64,000 nucleotides of DNA from positions 2,046,001 through 2,110,000 of the forward strand of contig NZ_CP022412.2 of the NCBI RefSeq assembly GCF_002222615.2, read 5' to 3'. Every line of letters starts with the position of its first letter. Within the stretch, counting starts at the first letter, position 1. Below the pieces are notes generated by a model, which was not told the origin of the DNA, made no database searches, and saw only the letters and a program-made list of their open reading frames with translations. The stretch comes from Bacteroides caccae (GTDB lineage: Bacteria; Bacteroidota; Bacteroidia; Bacteroidales; Bacteroidaceae). The translations under genes were made by a program, and so were the position numbers. This document shows, piece after piece, positions 26,709 through 36,661 of this stretch.

Positions 26709-29345
26709 ATGGAATTAGCAAGTAAGTACAATCCCGCCGACGTGGAAGGAAAGTGGTACCAGTATTGGCTGGACAATCATTTATTCAGTTCAAAACCCGA
26801 TAGTCGTGAACCTTACACTATCGTCATTCCTCCTCCTAACGTCACCGGTGTGTTGCACATGGGACACATGCTTAATAATACCATTCAGGATATTTTGGTT
26901 CGTCGTGCCCGTATGGAAGGCAAGAATGCCTGTTGGGTACCGGGAACTGACCATGCTTCTATCGCTACCGAAGCAAAAGTAGTAAATAAACTCGCTGCTC
27001 AGGGGATCAAGAAAACTGACCTGACCCGTGACGAGTTCCTGAAACACGCATGGGAGTGGACCGACGAACATGGAGGAATCATCCTGAAACAGCTTCGCAA
27101 GCTTGGTGCATCGTGCGACTGGGATCGTACTGCCTTCACAATGGATGAGAAACGCAGTGAAAGTGTAATCAAAGTATTTGTCGACCTATATAATAAAGGA
27201 TTGATTTATCGCGGTGTCCGCATGGTAAACTGGGACCCGAAAGCATTGACTGCCCTTTCTGACGAAGAAGTTATCTACAAGGAAGAACATGGCAAACTGT
27301 ATTACCTTCGTTACAAAGTGGAGGGTGATGCGGAAGGTCGTTATGCAGTAGTGGCAACTACCCGTCCGGAAACAATCATGGGCGATACTGCTATGTGTAT
27401 CAATCCGAATGACCCGAAGAATGCGTGGTTGAAAGGAAAGAAAGTGATCGTTCCGTTGGTAAACCGTGTGATTCCTGTTATCGAAGACGATTATGTAGAC
27501 ATTGAGTTCGGTACAGGTTGTCTGAAAGTGACTCCGGCTCATGACGTGAATGACTATATGTTGGGTGAAAAGTACAATCTGCCCAGCATTGACATTTTCA
27601 ACGACAACGGTACACTGAGTGAAGCTGCCGGTATGTATATCGGTATGGACCGTTTCGATGTTCGTAAGCAGATTGAGAAAGATCTCGAAGCTGCCGGTTT
27701 GTTGGAAAAGACAGAGGCTTATACAAATAAGGTAGGATATTCGGAACGCACGAACGTGGTGATCGAACCGAAACTGTCTATGCAGTGGTTCCTCAAAATG
27801 CAGCATTTTGCAGATATGGCGTTGCCTCCTGTAATGAATGATGAATTGAAATTCTATCCGGCGAAATATAAGAATACCTACCGTCACTGGATGGAAAACA
27901 TCAAGGACTGGTGTATCAGCCGTCAGTTGTGGTGGGGACACCGTATTCCTGCTTACTTCCTGCCGGAAGGCGGTTACGTAGTGGCAGCCACTCCCGAAGA
28001 AGCCTTGGCGAAAGCAAAGGAAAAGACAGGCAACGCAGCTTTGACAATGGAAGATCTCCGTCAGGACGAAGACTGTCTGGATACGTGGTTCTCTTCTTGG
28101 TTGTGGCCTATTTCTTTGTTCGACGGTATCAACAATCCGGGTAATGAAGAAATCAAATATTATTATCCGACAAGCGACCTGGTGACAGGACCGGATATCA
28201 TCTTCTTCTGGGTAGCCCGCATGATTATGGCCGGATACGAATACGAAGGACAAATGCCGTTCAAGAACGTTTATTTCACAGGTATCGTTCGTGACAAGCT
28301 GGGACGTAAGATGTCCAAGTCGCTCGGTAACTCTCCCGATCCGTTGGAACTGATTGATAAGTACGGTGCCGATGGGGTACGTATGGGTATGATGCTTTCG
28401 GCTCCTGCCGGAAACGACATCCTTTTCGATGATGCACTCTGCGAACAGGGACGTAACTTCTGTAATAAGATATGGAATGCTTTCCGTCTGATTAAAGGCT
28501 GGACCAATGCCGAAGGTTCGATTCCGGTACCTGAAGATGCTCATCTGGCTGTTCAGTGGTTCGAACAGCGACTGGACGCTGCTTCAGTTGAAATGGCCGA
28601 CTTATTCTCAAAATATCGTTTGAGTGAAGCGTTGATGTTGGTTTACAAACTGTTCTGGGACGAATTTTCTTCCTACTTGCTGGAGATTGTGAAGCCGGCT
28701 TACGGTCAACCTATCAATGGATTTATTTATTCAATGGTTATCAATTGCTTCGAACGTCTGCTTGAACTGCTTCATCCTTTCATGCCGTTTATCACGGAAG
28801 AATTGTGGCAGCAACTGCGTCAACGTGAACCGGGTGCGAGCTTAATGGTTACCCGGCTGAGTGAGACATTCGAAGTGAATGAGAAATTCCTCCAGGAGTT
28901 TGAAGTTGCCAAGGAAATCATCAGTAATATTCGCAGTATCCGTTTGCAGAAGAATATTGCCATGAAGGAACAACTCAGATTGCAGGTGATAGGTAATCAT
29001 CCGGTAGAGAAACTAAATTCGGTTATCATGAAGATGTGTAACCTGTCATCTATTATGGTAGTGTATAACAAGGCGGAAGGTGCTGCCTCTTTCATGATAG
29101 GAACAACAGAATTTGCCGTGCCGTTGATTGATATGCTTGATATAGATGCGGAAATCAATCGTTTGCTGGCAGAACTGAAACATAAGGAAAGTTTCTTGCA
29201 GGGAATTGTGAAGAAGTTGAGCAACGAGAAATTCGTGAACAATGCTCCGGCAGCCGTAATCGAACTTGAACGCAAAAAACAGGCAGATGCGGAAAGTATT
29301 ATCAAATCTTTGAAAGAAAGTCTTACCATTTTGTTGAAAAGATAA
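26709..29345 (+). CDS. valS: Valyl-tRNA synthetase
   Basis: This class I synthetase charges tRNA-Val. The 878 residues include the HIGH-type signature [12 protein letters not shown] near residue 45-57, an editing (CP1) domain with [16 protein letters not shown], the [17 protein letters not shown] block, the KMSKS loop [14 protein letters not shown] near residue 533, the anticodon-binding domain and a C-terminal coiled-coil ([16 protein letters not shown]). A TAATTTTG -7 element at 26657-26664 lies about 45 nt upstream, and an intrinsic terminator follows. Length and motifs are complete. Confidence 0.98.
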   Translation: MELASKYNPADVEGKWYQYWLDNHLFSSKPDSREPYTIVIPPPNVTGVLHMGHMLNNTIQDILVRRARMEGKNACWVPGTDHASIATEAKVVNKLAAQGIKKTDLTRDEFLKHAWEWTDEHGGIILKQLRKLGASCDWDRTAFTMDEKRSESVIKVFVDLYNKGLIYRGVRMVNWDPKALTALSDEEVIYKEEHGKLYYLRYKVEGDAEGRYAVVATTRPETIMGDTAMCINPNDPKNAWLKGKKVIVPLVNRVIPVIEDDYVDIEFGTGCLKVTPAHDVNDYMLGEKYNLPSIDIFNDNGTLSEAAGMYIGMDRFDVRKQIEKDLEAAGLLEKTEAYTNKVGYSERTNVVIEPKLSMQWFLKMQHFADMALPPVMNDELKFYPAKYKNTYRHWMENIKDWCISRQLWWGHRIPAYFLPEGGYVVAATPEEALAKAKEKTGNAALTMEDLRQDEDCLDTWFSSWLWPISLFDGINNPGNEEIKYYYPTSDLVTGPDIIFFWVARMIMAGYEYEGQMPFKNVYFTGIVRDKLGRKMSKSLGNSPDPLELIDKYGADGVRMGMMLSAPAGNDILFDDALCEQGRNFCNKIWNAFRLIKGWTNAEGSIPVPEDAHLAVQWFEQRLDAASVEMADLFSKYRLSEALMLVYKLFWDEFSSYLLEIVKPAYGQPINGFIYSMVINCFERLLELLHPFMPFITEELWQQLRQREPGASLMVTRLSETFEVNEKFLQEFEVAKEIISNIRSIRLQKNIAMKEQLRLQVIGNHPVEKLNSVIMKMCNLSSIMVVYNKAEGAASFMIGTTEFAVPLIDMLDIDAEINRLLAELKHKESFLQGIVKKLSNEKFVNNAPAAVIELERKKQADAESIIKSLKESLTILLKR

Positions 29346-29373
29346 TCACTTGATACTTAATTTTATGCAATAC

Positions 29374-29410
29374 AAAGGCATCCCGCTAGATTTGGGATGC
29401 CTTTCTTTTT
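29374..29410 (+). terminator. Intrinsic terminator of valS
   Basis: AAAGGCATCCC and GGGATGCCTTT form a perfect 11-bp stem with a 9-base loop and a T-rich tail, 28 nt after the valS stop. Confidence 0.9.
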
Positions 29411-29428
29411 TAGATTGAATTTTAATAC

Positions 29429-29436
29429 TATCTTTG
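29429..29436 (+). promoter_or_regulatory. -7 element (TATCTTTG) of the sensor kinase gene
   Basis: TATCTTTG lies 25 nt before the ATG at 29462 and just after the valS terminator, so the kinase has its own promoter. Confidence 0.6.
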
Positions 29437-29461
29437 TTCTCTCTTTTAATATCACCGACAA

Positions 29462-31357
29462 ATGAAGCAAACACTACGGATTATTATACTTTGCTACTCC
29501 TTCATTCTTTTTGAGGGGCTTCTTTTTTCCATGTTGGCAGATACCGGAAAGGCGGAGAAAGAAGTATTGGTCTTGAATTCCATCAATTTCAATTTACCTT
29601 GGTCGAAACATTTTTACTGGTGCGTACATGATGAACTTCAGCAGAGGGGTGTTTCTGTTAAGGCGGAATCATTGTCTGTTCCCGCTTTGTTGGACACAAT
29701 GGAAGTAAATGCGGTGATTACCCGTCTACGCGAGAAGTATCCAGTTCCGCCTGCCGCAGTAGTACTGATTGGTGATCCGGGTTGGATTGTCTGCCGTGAG
29801 TTGTTTGATGATGTCTGGAAAGATGTTCCCGTGGTAGTGACGAATGCCCGTGACCGTTTGCCGGCTTCGGTGGAAATATTGCTGTCTCACGCTCCGTTGA
29901 CAGAAGCAAACAGTGTTCCGGCTAAAGAATGGAGGCGGGGATATAACATTACCACTCTAAAGCAGCATTATTACATAAAAGAAACGATAGAGCTGATTTG
30001 TCAGTTGATTCCTGATATGAAACGTCTGGCATTTATTTCAGACGACCGATATATTAGCGAGGAGACTCGTTGTGATATGAAAGAAGTCGTAACCAAGTAT
30101 TTCCCGGATTTGCCATTGGAACTGCTTTCTACCACTCAACTGTCAACGGAAGCGTTGCTGGATACTCTGCACAGCTATAAATCGAATACCGGAATTATTT
30201 ATTATTCCTGGTTTGAATCACACAATAAAGATGATAATAATTATCTTTTTGATCATATTCAAGATGTGATATCCAATTTTACTCCATCTCCTTTATTCCT
30301 ACTGTCGTCCGAAGATTTGTCTAACAATACTTTCGCAGGCGGATATTATGTCTCGGCGGAGTCTTTCGGGCAGTCTTTGCTGGAGATACTTTACCGGATT
30401 CTGGACGGAGAACAAGCCCGGAATATTCCGGAAACTACTGGTGGAAAGGAGAATGCCTATCTGTGCTATCCGGTGTTGGAGGAACATAATATACCTTCTT
30501 ATCGTTATCCGAAAGCAGCTGTTTATATCAATCAGCCCCAAAGTTTCTTTCAGCAACATAAAGTCGAAATCCTTGTCTGCATAGCTATATTGGTGATTTT
30601 GGTAACGGCTATTACCTATTATATCCGTATTCTTCGGAAAGCGTACAGCCGTTCAAGTGAAGCTATGGAAAAGGCGGAGCAAGCCAACCAATTGAAGTCT
30701 GCTTTTTTGGCTAACATGAGTCATGAGATACGTACTCCGTTGAATGCTATTGTTGGCTTTTCAAATATGTTACCGGAAGTTGATGATCGTGAGGAAATGC
30801 GGGAATACACAGATATTATTGAAACAAACACTAACTTGTTGCTTCAACTGATTAATGACATTCTGGATATGTCGAAGATTGAAGCCGGGACATTCGATTT
30901 CTGTCCGGCGCTGATTGATGTGAATCAGACAATGGAGGAAATAGAGCAAAGTATGCAGCTGCGCTTGAAGAATGATGCGGTAACTTTCACTTTTTGCGAA
31001 CGTCTGCCGGAATGTATGCTTTATATAGATAAGAACCGCCTGATGCAGCTACTTTCTAATTTTATAGTTAATGCCATAAAGTTTACCAAATCCGGCAGTA
31101 TCCGTATGGGATACCGTATGAAAGATATTAATACGATCTATTTTTATGTTTCGGATACGGGGTGCGGTATGTCGCCCGAACAATGCCGGCACGTATTTGA
31201 ACGTTTTGTGAAATATAACCCGTTTATTCAGGGGACAGGACTGGGACTTTCCATTTGTCACATGATTGTCGAGCATTTGAAAGGGGAAATAGGCGTTAAC
31301 TCAGAAGAAGGAAAAGGTTCTACTTTCTGGTTTACGTTGCCTTACCGAAAAGGGTAA
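29462..31357 (+). CDS. Membrane sensor histidine kinase with periplasmic substrate-binding-like sensor
   Basis: This 631-residue kinase senses a periplasmic signal. After a signal anchor (LRIIILCYSFILFEGLLFSM) comes a sensor domain of about 330 residues resembling ABC-type solute-binding folds (EVLVLNSINFNLPWSKHF, AVVLIGDPG, KRLAFISDDRY). A membrane helix follows near 365-387 (VEILVCIAILVILVTAITYY), then HisKA with the phospho-acceptor SHEIRTPLNAIVGFSNML near 420, and HATPase_c with N (LLSNFIVNAIKFT), G1 (VSDTGCGMS) and G2 (GTGLGLSIC) boxes. It ends soon after the ATPase domain, with no receiver. No response regulator gene is nearby, so the partner must be elsewhere. It may relate to the adjacent PUL. 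Confidence 0.92.
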   Translation: MKQTLRIIILCYSFILFEGLLFSMLADTGKAEKEVLVLNSINFNLPWSKHFYWCVHDELQQRGVSVKAESLSVPALLDTMEVNAVITRLREKYPVPPAAVVLIGDPGWIVCRELFDDVWKDVPVVVTNARDRLPASVEILLSHAPLTEANSVPAKEWRRGYNITTLKQHYYIKETIELICQLIPDMKRLAFISDDRYISEETRCDMKEVVTKYFPDLPLELLSTTQLSTEALLDTLHSYKSNTGIIYYSWFESHNKDDNNYLFDHIQDVISNFTPSPLFLLSSEDLSNNTFAGGYYVSAESFGQSLLEILYRILDGEQARNIPETTGGKENAYLCYPVLEEHNIPSYRYPKAAVYINQPQSFFQQHKVEILVCIAILVILVTAITYYIRILRKAYSRSSEAMEKAEQANQLKSAFLANMSHEIRTPLNAIVGFSNMLPEVDDREEMREYTDIIETNTNLLLQLINDILDMSKIEAGTFDFCPALIDVNQTMEEIEQSMQLRLKNDAVTFTFCERLPECMLYIDKNRLMQLLSNFIVNAIKFTKSGSIRMGYRMKDINTIYFYVSDTGCGMSPEQCRHVFERFVKYNPFIQGTGLGLSICHMIVEHLKGEIGVNSEEGKGSTFWFTLPYRKG

Positions 31358-31365
31358 ATTTTGTA

Positions 31366-31941
31366 TTAAGGAAATAGAATCGGCAGTAGTAACGGAAGAT
31401 AATCTTTCAAGTCCGTGCGCAGTTGCTTCAAAGCTTGCTGGATACGGTAATCTATTGTTTTGGGTGATACTCCCAGTGTTTCGGCGATCTCTTTGTAACT
31501 CATGTCCCGGAAACGGTGCATCACAAAAGACTCCCGATAGCTTTCGGGTAGCGCTGCGATAGCCTCCTCAATTCGTTTGGTCAGTTCTTCCATCTGATAG
31601 TAGTCCGTATCTTGCAGCATTTCCTGCATTTCTTCATAAAAACGGGTATCAGCCCGTTGGGTGGCGTCGATATGCGCGAGTTTGTTTAAAGCCCTGCGGT
31701 ACACCATTTTGAAAAGGTAGGAACTCAGTGAAGATTCAATGACAAGAGTTTCCCGGTTTTCCCAAATCCATAAAAGAGAGTCTTCTACAATTTCTTCCGC
31801 ATCTTCCAGATCAACAAACCGATGACCGTATGCACAAAGCATCGGATAATACTTTCGAAACAGCGTGTCGAAAGCTTTTTGATCTCCGTGTCGGACGGCT
31901 GATAATAAGAAATCGTTTTCTGAGCGGTAGGTTTCTTTCAT
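31366..31941 (-). CDS. ECF-type RNA polymerase sigma factor (PUL-associated)
   Basis: This 191-residue sigma factor shows region 2 (FDTLFRKYYPMLCAYGHRFV, then EEIVEDSLLWIWEN) at about 20-65. Region 4 (LPESYRESFVMHRFRDMSYK, then ETLGVSPKTIDYRIQQAL) is at about 130-180. It is transcribed away from its likely anti-sigma gene (32076), instead of being collinear as in most such modules, and it converges on the sensor kinase with an 8-nt gap. A TATATTTG -7 element on the minus strand at 31965-31972 drives it. The expected target is the SusC operon at 33266. Confidence 0.93.
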   Translation of the reverse strand: MKETYRSENDFLLSAVRHGDQKAFDTLFRKYYPMLCAYGHRFVDLEDAEEIVEDSLLWIWENRETLVIESSLSSYLFKMVYRRALNKLAHIDATQRADTRFYEEMQEMLQDTDYYQMEELTKRIEEAIAALPESYRESFVMHRFRDMSYKEIAETLGVSPKTIDYRIQQALKQLRTDLKDYLPLLLPILFP

Positions 31942-31964
31942 GTATTAGTTTTGTAAATTCACTG

Positions 31965-31972
31965 CAAATATA
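31965..31972 (-). promoter_or_regulatory. -7 element (TATATTTG) of the PUL sigma gene
   Basis: The minus strand reads TATATTTGC 23 nt before the sigma-factor ATG, matching the TAnnTTTG consensus. It faces away from the divergent FecR gene. Confidence 0.6.
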
Positions 31973-32075
31973 GCTTTTTTATAAGAAAACAAAGATTTTC
32001 TGAAAAAAATGGATTTTAGTTTAGGAATCTATCCGGAGTCTCCTGTCTTATAATAAAAGACAAGAAAAAGAGGAT

Positions 32076-33092
32076 ATGGACAAACTTGATAAAAATAAAA
32101 TAGACGAATTACTTCCCCGCTATTGTGAGGGACAAGTGACAGAAGAAGAACGTCTGCTGGTTGAGACTTGGATGAACGAATCGGAGGAGAACCGGCGGGT
32201 AGCCAAACAGATTCATTCGCTTTATCTGGCTACGGATACCATTCATGTAATGAAGAAAGTAGATACGGAAAAAGCGTTGTCGAGGGTAAAAGGCAGGATA
32301 ACAGGTAGAAAGAAAACGATGTGGTGGGAATGGGCACAACGTGCGGCCGCAGTTCTGTTCATTCCACTTCTCGTTGTTCAGTTGGTGCACTATTGGGGAG
32401 GAGACGAACAGGAACTGGCACAAATGTTGGAAGTAAAGACCAATCCGGGAATGACCACTTCATTAACTTTATCGGATGGAACGGTAGTCTTCCTTAATTC
32501 AGAATCACGTCTGACTTATCCTTCACATTTCAACGGAGATACACGAAACGTAACCTTGCAGGGAGAAGCTTATTTTGAAGTTGCCAAGAATCCCGAAAAG
32601 AGATTTATCGTTTCCACTTCTCATCAGTCGCAGATAGAAGTGCTGGGTACACATTTTAATATAGAAGCCTATGAGAAAGATGATAAAGTGCTGGCAACAC
32701 TGGTGGAAGGAAAGATAGGATTCATCTTTACACAGGATAATGTGTCGAAAAAGGTATTAATGGATCCGGGACAAAAACTTGTTTATGATTCGAGAGATTG
32801 TAAAGTGCAGCTTTATGCCACTTCCGGTGAATCGGAAACAGCATGGAAAGAAGGAAAAATTATATTCAGGAACACTCCTTTGGAAGAAGGCTTACGAATG
32901 TTGGAGAAACGATATAATGTAGAATTTATAATTAAGAATGACCGCTTGAAAGGAGACTCGTTTACAGGAACATTCACGAATCAACGTCTGGAACGTATCT
33001 TAGAGTATTTCCAACTTTCCTCCCAGATTCGTTGGCGGTATCTTGATTCTCCGAATATAAAAGATGAAAAGAGTAAGATAGAAATATATTAA
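32076..33092 (+). CDS. FecR-family anti-sigma factor with DUF4974
   Basis: This 338-residue inner-membrane anti-sigma factor has a cytoplasmic N-terminal domain (IDELLPRYCEGQVTEEERLL, then WMNESEENRR), a membrane helix near 90-105 (AAAVLFIPLLVVQLVHYW), a periplasmic FecR domain (TSLTLSDGTVVFLNSESRLT, GEAYFEVAKNPEKRF) and a C-terminal DUF4974 domain (IIFRNTPLEEGLRMLEKRYN). It is divergent from the ECF sigma and precedes the STN-bearing SusC by 173 nt. It would transmit receptor occupancy to the sigma factor. Confidence 0.92.
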   Translation: MDKLDKNKIDELLPRYCEGQVTEEERLLVETWMNESEENRRVAKQIHSLYLATDTIHVMKKVDTEKALSRVKGRITGRKKTMWWEWAQRAAAVLFIPLLVVQLVHYWGGDEQELAQMLEVKTNPGMTTSLTLSDGTVVFLNSESRLTYPSHFNGDTRNVTLQGEAYFEVAKNPEKRFIVSTSHQSQIEVLGTHFNIEAYEKDDKVLATLVEGKIGFIFTQDNVSKKVLMDPGQKLVYDSRDCKVQLYATSGESETAWKEGKIIFRNTPLEEGLRMLEKRYNVEFIIKNDRLKGDSFTGTFTNQRLERILEYFQLSSQIRWRYLDSPNIKDEKSKIEIY

Positions 33093-33151
33093 TTGATTTA
33101 CCTTAAAACGAAAAGTAATTGTATGAAAGACAGACCCCCTTAAATGAAAAA

Positions 33152-33225
33152 CATACGGGATGATATTGGCGTATCTTCCCGTATGGAAACCAGTAAATCT
33201 TTTTAATGCTTGTTTGGCGACAAGC
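33152..33225 (+). promoter_or_regulatory. Two hairpins in the leader of the susC operon
   Basis: CATACGGG (33152-33159) pairs perfectly with CCCGTATG (33178-33185), and GCTTGT (33208-33213) pairs with ACAAGC (33220-33225). Both lie in the 173-nt gap between fecR and susC. They could be post-transcriptional control elements or dyad sites; the sequence alone does not decide. Confidence 0.45.
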
Positions 33226-33265
33226 TTAGATAAACTTTTTATTAACTTTAAGTCATTACAAATTT

Positions 33266-36200
33266 ATGCAAAATTATTTTAGCATCCAATTTTTATGGGT
33301 GATAAAGTCGCTTTGGCTAACCTCAAAAAAAATCCCATTATCTATGAGACTATTAGTTTTGTTCTTAGTATGTTCTATCGGACTAAGTTATGCAGCCGAT
33401 AGTTACGCTCAGAAAGCTATGATCAGTATCGATGTTCATAACCAGCGTGTGGAGGATATTTTGAAAGAGATTGAAGCGCAGTCGGATTTTGACTTCTTCT
33501 TCAATAACAAACATGTAGATTTGAATCGTCGTGTTTCTGTGTCTGCTGATAAAAGTAATATTTTCAGTGTGTTGAAGGAAATCTTTGCCGGTACGAATGT
33601 GAAGTATTCGGTGTTGGATAAGAAAATAATATTGTCTGTTGAAGCGCAATCACCACAGCAGGAAAAGAAAGTAACAGTATCGGGTACGGTACTGGACACT
33701 CATGGTGAACCGGTAATCGGAGCTAGTGTATTGGAGAAAGGCGTACAGGGAAATGGAACGATTACAGACATTGACGGTATCTTCAAACTTTCCGTATCTT
33801 CATCGAAAGCACAATTGGATATTTCCTATATCGGCTATCAGTCACAGACTGTTGCGGTGCAAGTCGGTAAAAATCTAAAAATCATTTTACAGGAAGATTC
33901 CAAACAATTGGAAGAAGTAGTAGTGGTAGGTTATGGTACACAGAGTAAAAAGACATTGACAGGTGCTGTTTCTATGGTAAATATGGGTGATGTAGAAATG
34001 AATACTGTTCCGAATGTATCTCGTGCATTGGCAGGTAAGGCTGCCGGATTTCGTGTAAATCAGATCTCTGCGCAACCTGGCGGTGAGGCTAAATTCCGTA
34101 TTCGTGGTGAGGCTTCTACAGGAGCAGGTAACGACCCTTTGTTTGTTATTGATGGTTTTCCGGTATCGTCTTCCGGTAATTTAAGTTCGGGGAACGGCTA
34201 TTATGAATCCGGTAATATTGATAATGTGCTGGAGTCTTTGAATCCGGATGATATTGAATCAATTTCAGTTTTGAAAGATGCCGCTTCTACGGCTATTTAT
34301 GGAGCACGTGCCGGTCATGGAGTTGTTCTGATTACAACAAAACGCGGTAAGAGTCAGAAGCCCAGAGTGACTTATTCCGGTATGGGATCTGTGCAGGTAG
34401 CCCGTTCGAATTATAAGATGCTTGATACTCGTATGTATATGGATATGTATAATAAGCAGCAGCACGAGGAGTGGCTGAAGTTGAATGGAATGGGGATTTA
34501 TAAAGGATATGTGGAGAAACCGGATACTCCGCCCACTCAATATAAACCAGCTTTCAATAATGATGAGATATTGTTGGCAAGTGGTACTGATTGGCTTGAT
34601 GCGGTAATGCGTAACGGATATACGCAACAACACAATCTTTCTGTTAATGGTGGTACGGAGAAAACCCGTTATTTGGCTTCCGTCAACTATATGGATCAAG
34701 AAGGTATTGTCAAGAATAATGGTGTCAGCCGTTTTTCTGCCCGTTTAAATCTGGATCAAGAATTAAGTAAATATGTATCTTTCGGATTAACCGCTACTTA
34801 CTCACAGAATAAGTATGATAACGTTCCTTTAGGAGATAAGGTTAATGAATATTCAGGTGTGTTGACCGGTGCTATTCAGTCCAATCCTACTATTCCTATT
34901 TATGATTCTGAAGGGAATTATTTTATTGACCCGAAACGTCCTTTTGTTGCGAATCCGGTTTCTTTGTTGGAAATAAAAGATAATACGGTAAAAGATCGGT
35001 TGATCGGTTCAGCATTTGTTTCAGTAAAACCATTGAAAGAATTAGAAGTGAAATTACAGTTGGGAGCTGACCGCAGTTTCCAGAAACGTTCCAGTTATTT
35101 GCCTAAGACAACTTTGCAAGGGGCAAATAAGAATGGAAGGGCAGATATTTCACAAGAGACAAGCACTACTTATCTAATGGAATTGACCGCTCAATATTCT
35201 AAAAGTTTTGGTGATCATAATCTGAAAGCTATTGGTGGTTATTCATTCCAAAAGTTCAAGAATGACGGATTCAGTGCCGGAAATTCAGATTTTCTGGTGG
35301 ATGGATTTGGGTATAACAGTTTGGGGTCGGGTAATTATAAAAAGCCTTCTGTCAGTTCATGGGCTTCTATAAATAGTATTGCTTCTTTGTTTGCCCGTGC
35401 TAATTATTCTTACAAAGGAAAATATTTGTTGGAAGCCACGGTACGTGCTGATGCTGCATCTAATTTTGCACCGGAAAATCGTTGGGGATATTTCCCTTCT
35501 GTATCAGCAGGTTGGATGATTAGTGAAGAAAATTTCATGAAAGGGGCTTCTAAATGGTTATCCATGTTGAAATTGAGAGCTTCTTATGGACAGACCGGTA
35601 ATTCTAATGTCGGTTATCGTATTTATGATTATTATGAGGTAGGAAGAAATGCCATTATTGGAGGCGCGGAGTCAACAGGAGTATATGCTTCGGATTTGGG
35701 AAACAAGAGTATCACTTGGGAAACAACTACGGAATTTAATCTTGGAGTAGACTTTGGAATATTTAATAACCGGTTTAAGTTGGCTGCCGAGTACTTTAAG
35801 CGTAAAATAACAGATTTGTTAGTGACAAACAAGCCCTTGCCATTTTATAATGAGGTAAATAAAATTGCAGGAAATATAGGATCAACGCAAAGCCAGGGTG
35901 TGGAAATCACATTGAATACAGTGAATATTGTTACAAAAGACTTTGAATGGGATACCACATTGACTTTATCGCATTATAATGACCGTTGGTTGAAACGTGA
36001 TCCGAACTGGAAGCCAAGAGCCTATGAAAAAGAAGATGACCCGATACGGGCATGGTGGGAATATGAAGCAATCGGTATCCTGCAACCGGGAGAGAAGGCA
36101 CCGGATGCCCAGAAAGATTTGGTTCCGGGAATGATGAAGTTGAAAGATCGGGATGGAAATGGTGTGTTAGGAGATGAAGATAAGGTCTATATGGGGAATG

Positions 36201-36655
36201 GTGATCCGAAAATAATCTACGGTTTGAACAATTCATTCCGCTATAAGAATTTTGATTTGAATATCTATTTTTACGGAGAAGCGGGTAGAAAGCGGGGAGC
36301 CAGCTATTATGAAGGTTGGACACGCATGGATAATGGTATCAACGTTTCCACTTACGCATTGAAAGCGTTCAGTAGTAATAACTTGACAGCTACTGATCCT
36401 ACCTACGTGAGAGGGGGAAACGGTTGGGGAGACTATTACGTAAAATCTATCTATTACGTTCGTTGCGGAAGTATAACATTGGGATATAAAGTACCGATCA
36501 GCCAAAAGATCGTGAATAATCTTCGTGTATATGTAGATGTGAACAATCCGTTTGTGATTACCAATTGGACAGGGCTGGATCCTGAAACGGATAACGGAAC
36601 TTATGCATATCCGAATGTGACCTCTTATAATTTTGGTGTATCAATATCTTTCTAA
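33266..36655 (+). CDS. SusC/RagA-type TonB-dependent receptor with STN domain
   Basis: This 1129-residue outer-membrane importer has a long N-terminal lead and signal (MRLLVLFLVCSIGLSYAADS, about residues 27-46), an STN domain (about 50-125, IDVHNQRVEDILKEIEAQSD), a carboxypeptidase-D-like domain (about 140-215), and the plug start LEEVVVVGYGTQSKKTLTGA near 217. The plug motif SVLKDAASTAIYGARAGHGV comes next, and the large barrel ends in YNFGVSISF. The STN domain couples it to the FecR/ECF pair next door. SusD starts 6 nt after its stop, so the two are one transcript and should form a complex that takes up an oligosaccharide. Confidence 0.97.
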   Translation: MQNYFSIQFLWVIKSLWLTSKKIPLSMRLLVLFLVCSIGLSYAADSYAQKAMISIDVHNQRVEDILKEIEAQSDFDFFFNNKHVDLNRRVSVSADKSNIFSVLKEIFAGTNVKYSVLDKKIILSVEAQSPQQEKKVTVSGTVLDTHGEPVIGASVLEKGVQGNGTITDIDGIFKLSVSSSKAQLDISYIGYQSQTVAVQVGKNLKIILQEDSKQLEEVVVVGYGTQSKKTLTGAVSMVNMGDVEMNTVPNVSRALAGKAAGFRVNQISAQPGGEAKFRIRGEASTGAGNDPLFVIDGFPVSSSGNLSSGNGYYESGNIDNVLESLNPDDIESISVLKDAASTAIYGARAGHGVVLITTKRGKSQKPRVTYSGMGSVQVARSNYKMLDTRMYMDMYNKQQHEEWLKLNGMGIYKGYVEKPDTPPTQYKPAFNNDEILLASGTDWLDAVMRNGYTQQHNLSVNGGTEKTRYLASVNYMDQEGIVKNNGVSRFSARLNLDQELSKYVSFGLTATYSQNKYDNVPLGDKVNEYSGVLTGAIQSNPTIPIYDSEGNYFIDPKRPFVANPVSLLEIKDNTVKDRLIGSAFVSVKPLKELEVKLQLGADRSFQKRSSYLPKTTLQGANKNGRADISQETSTTYLMELTAQYSKSFGDHNLKAIGGYSFQKFKNDGFSAGNSDFLVDGFGYNSLGSGNYKKPSVSSWASINSIASLFARANYSYKGKYLLEATVRADAASNFAPENRWGYFPSVSAGWMISEENFMKGASKWLSMLKLRASYGQTGNSNVGYRIYDYYEVGRNAIIGGAESTGVYASDLGNKSITWETTTEFNLGVDFGIFNNRFKLAAEYFKRKITDLLVTNKPLPFYNEVNKIAGNIGSTQSQGVEITLNTVNIVTKDFEWDTTLTLSHYNDRWLKRDPNWKPRAYEKEDDPIRAWWEYEAIGILQPGEKAPDAQKDLVPGMMKLKDRDGNGVLGDEDKVYMGNGDPKIIYGLNNSFRYKNFDLNIYFYGEAGRKRGASYYEGWTRMDNGINVSTYALKAFSSNNLTATDPTYVRGGNGWGDYYVKSIYYVRCGSITLGYKVPISQKIVNNLRVYVDVNNPFVITNWTGLDPETDNGTYAYPNVTSYNFGVSISF

Positions 36656-36661
36656 TAAGTT

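Noticed and set aside
27186..28544. A 452-codon open frame on the minus strand inside valS
   Set aside because: It is a shadow of the highly biased valS codons on the other strand; the translation is rich in His, Phe and Ile and has no family motif.
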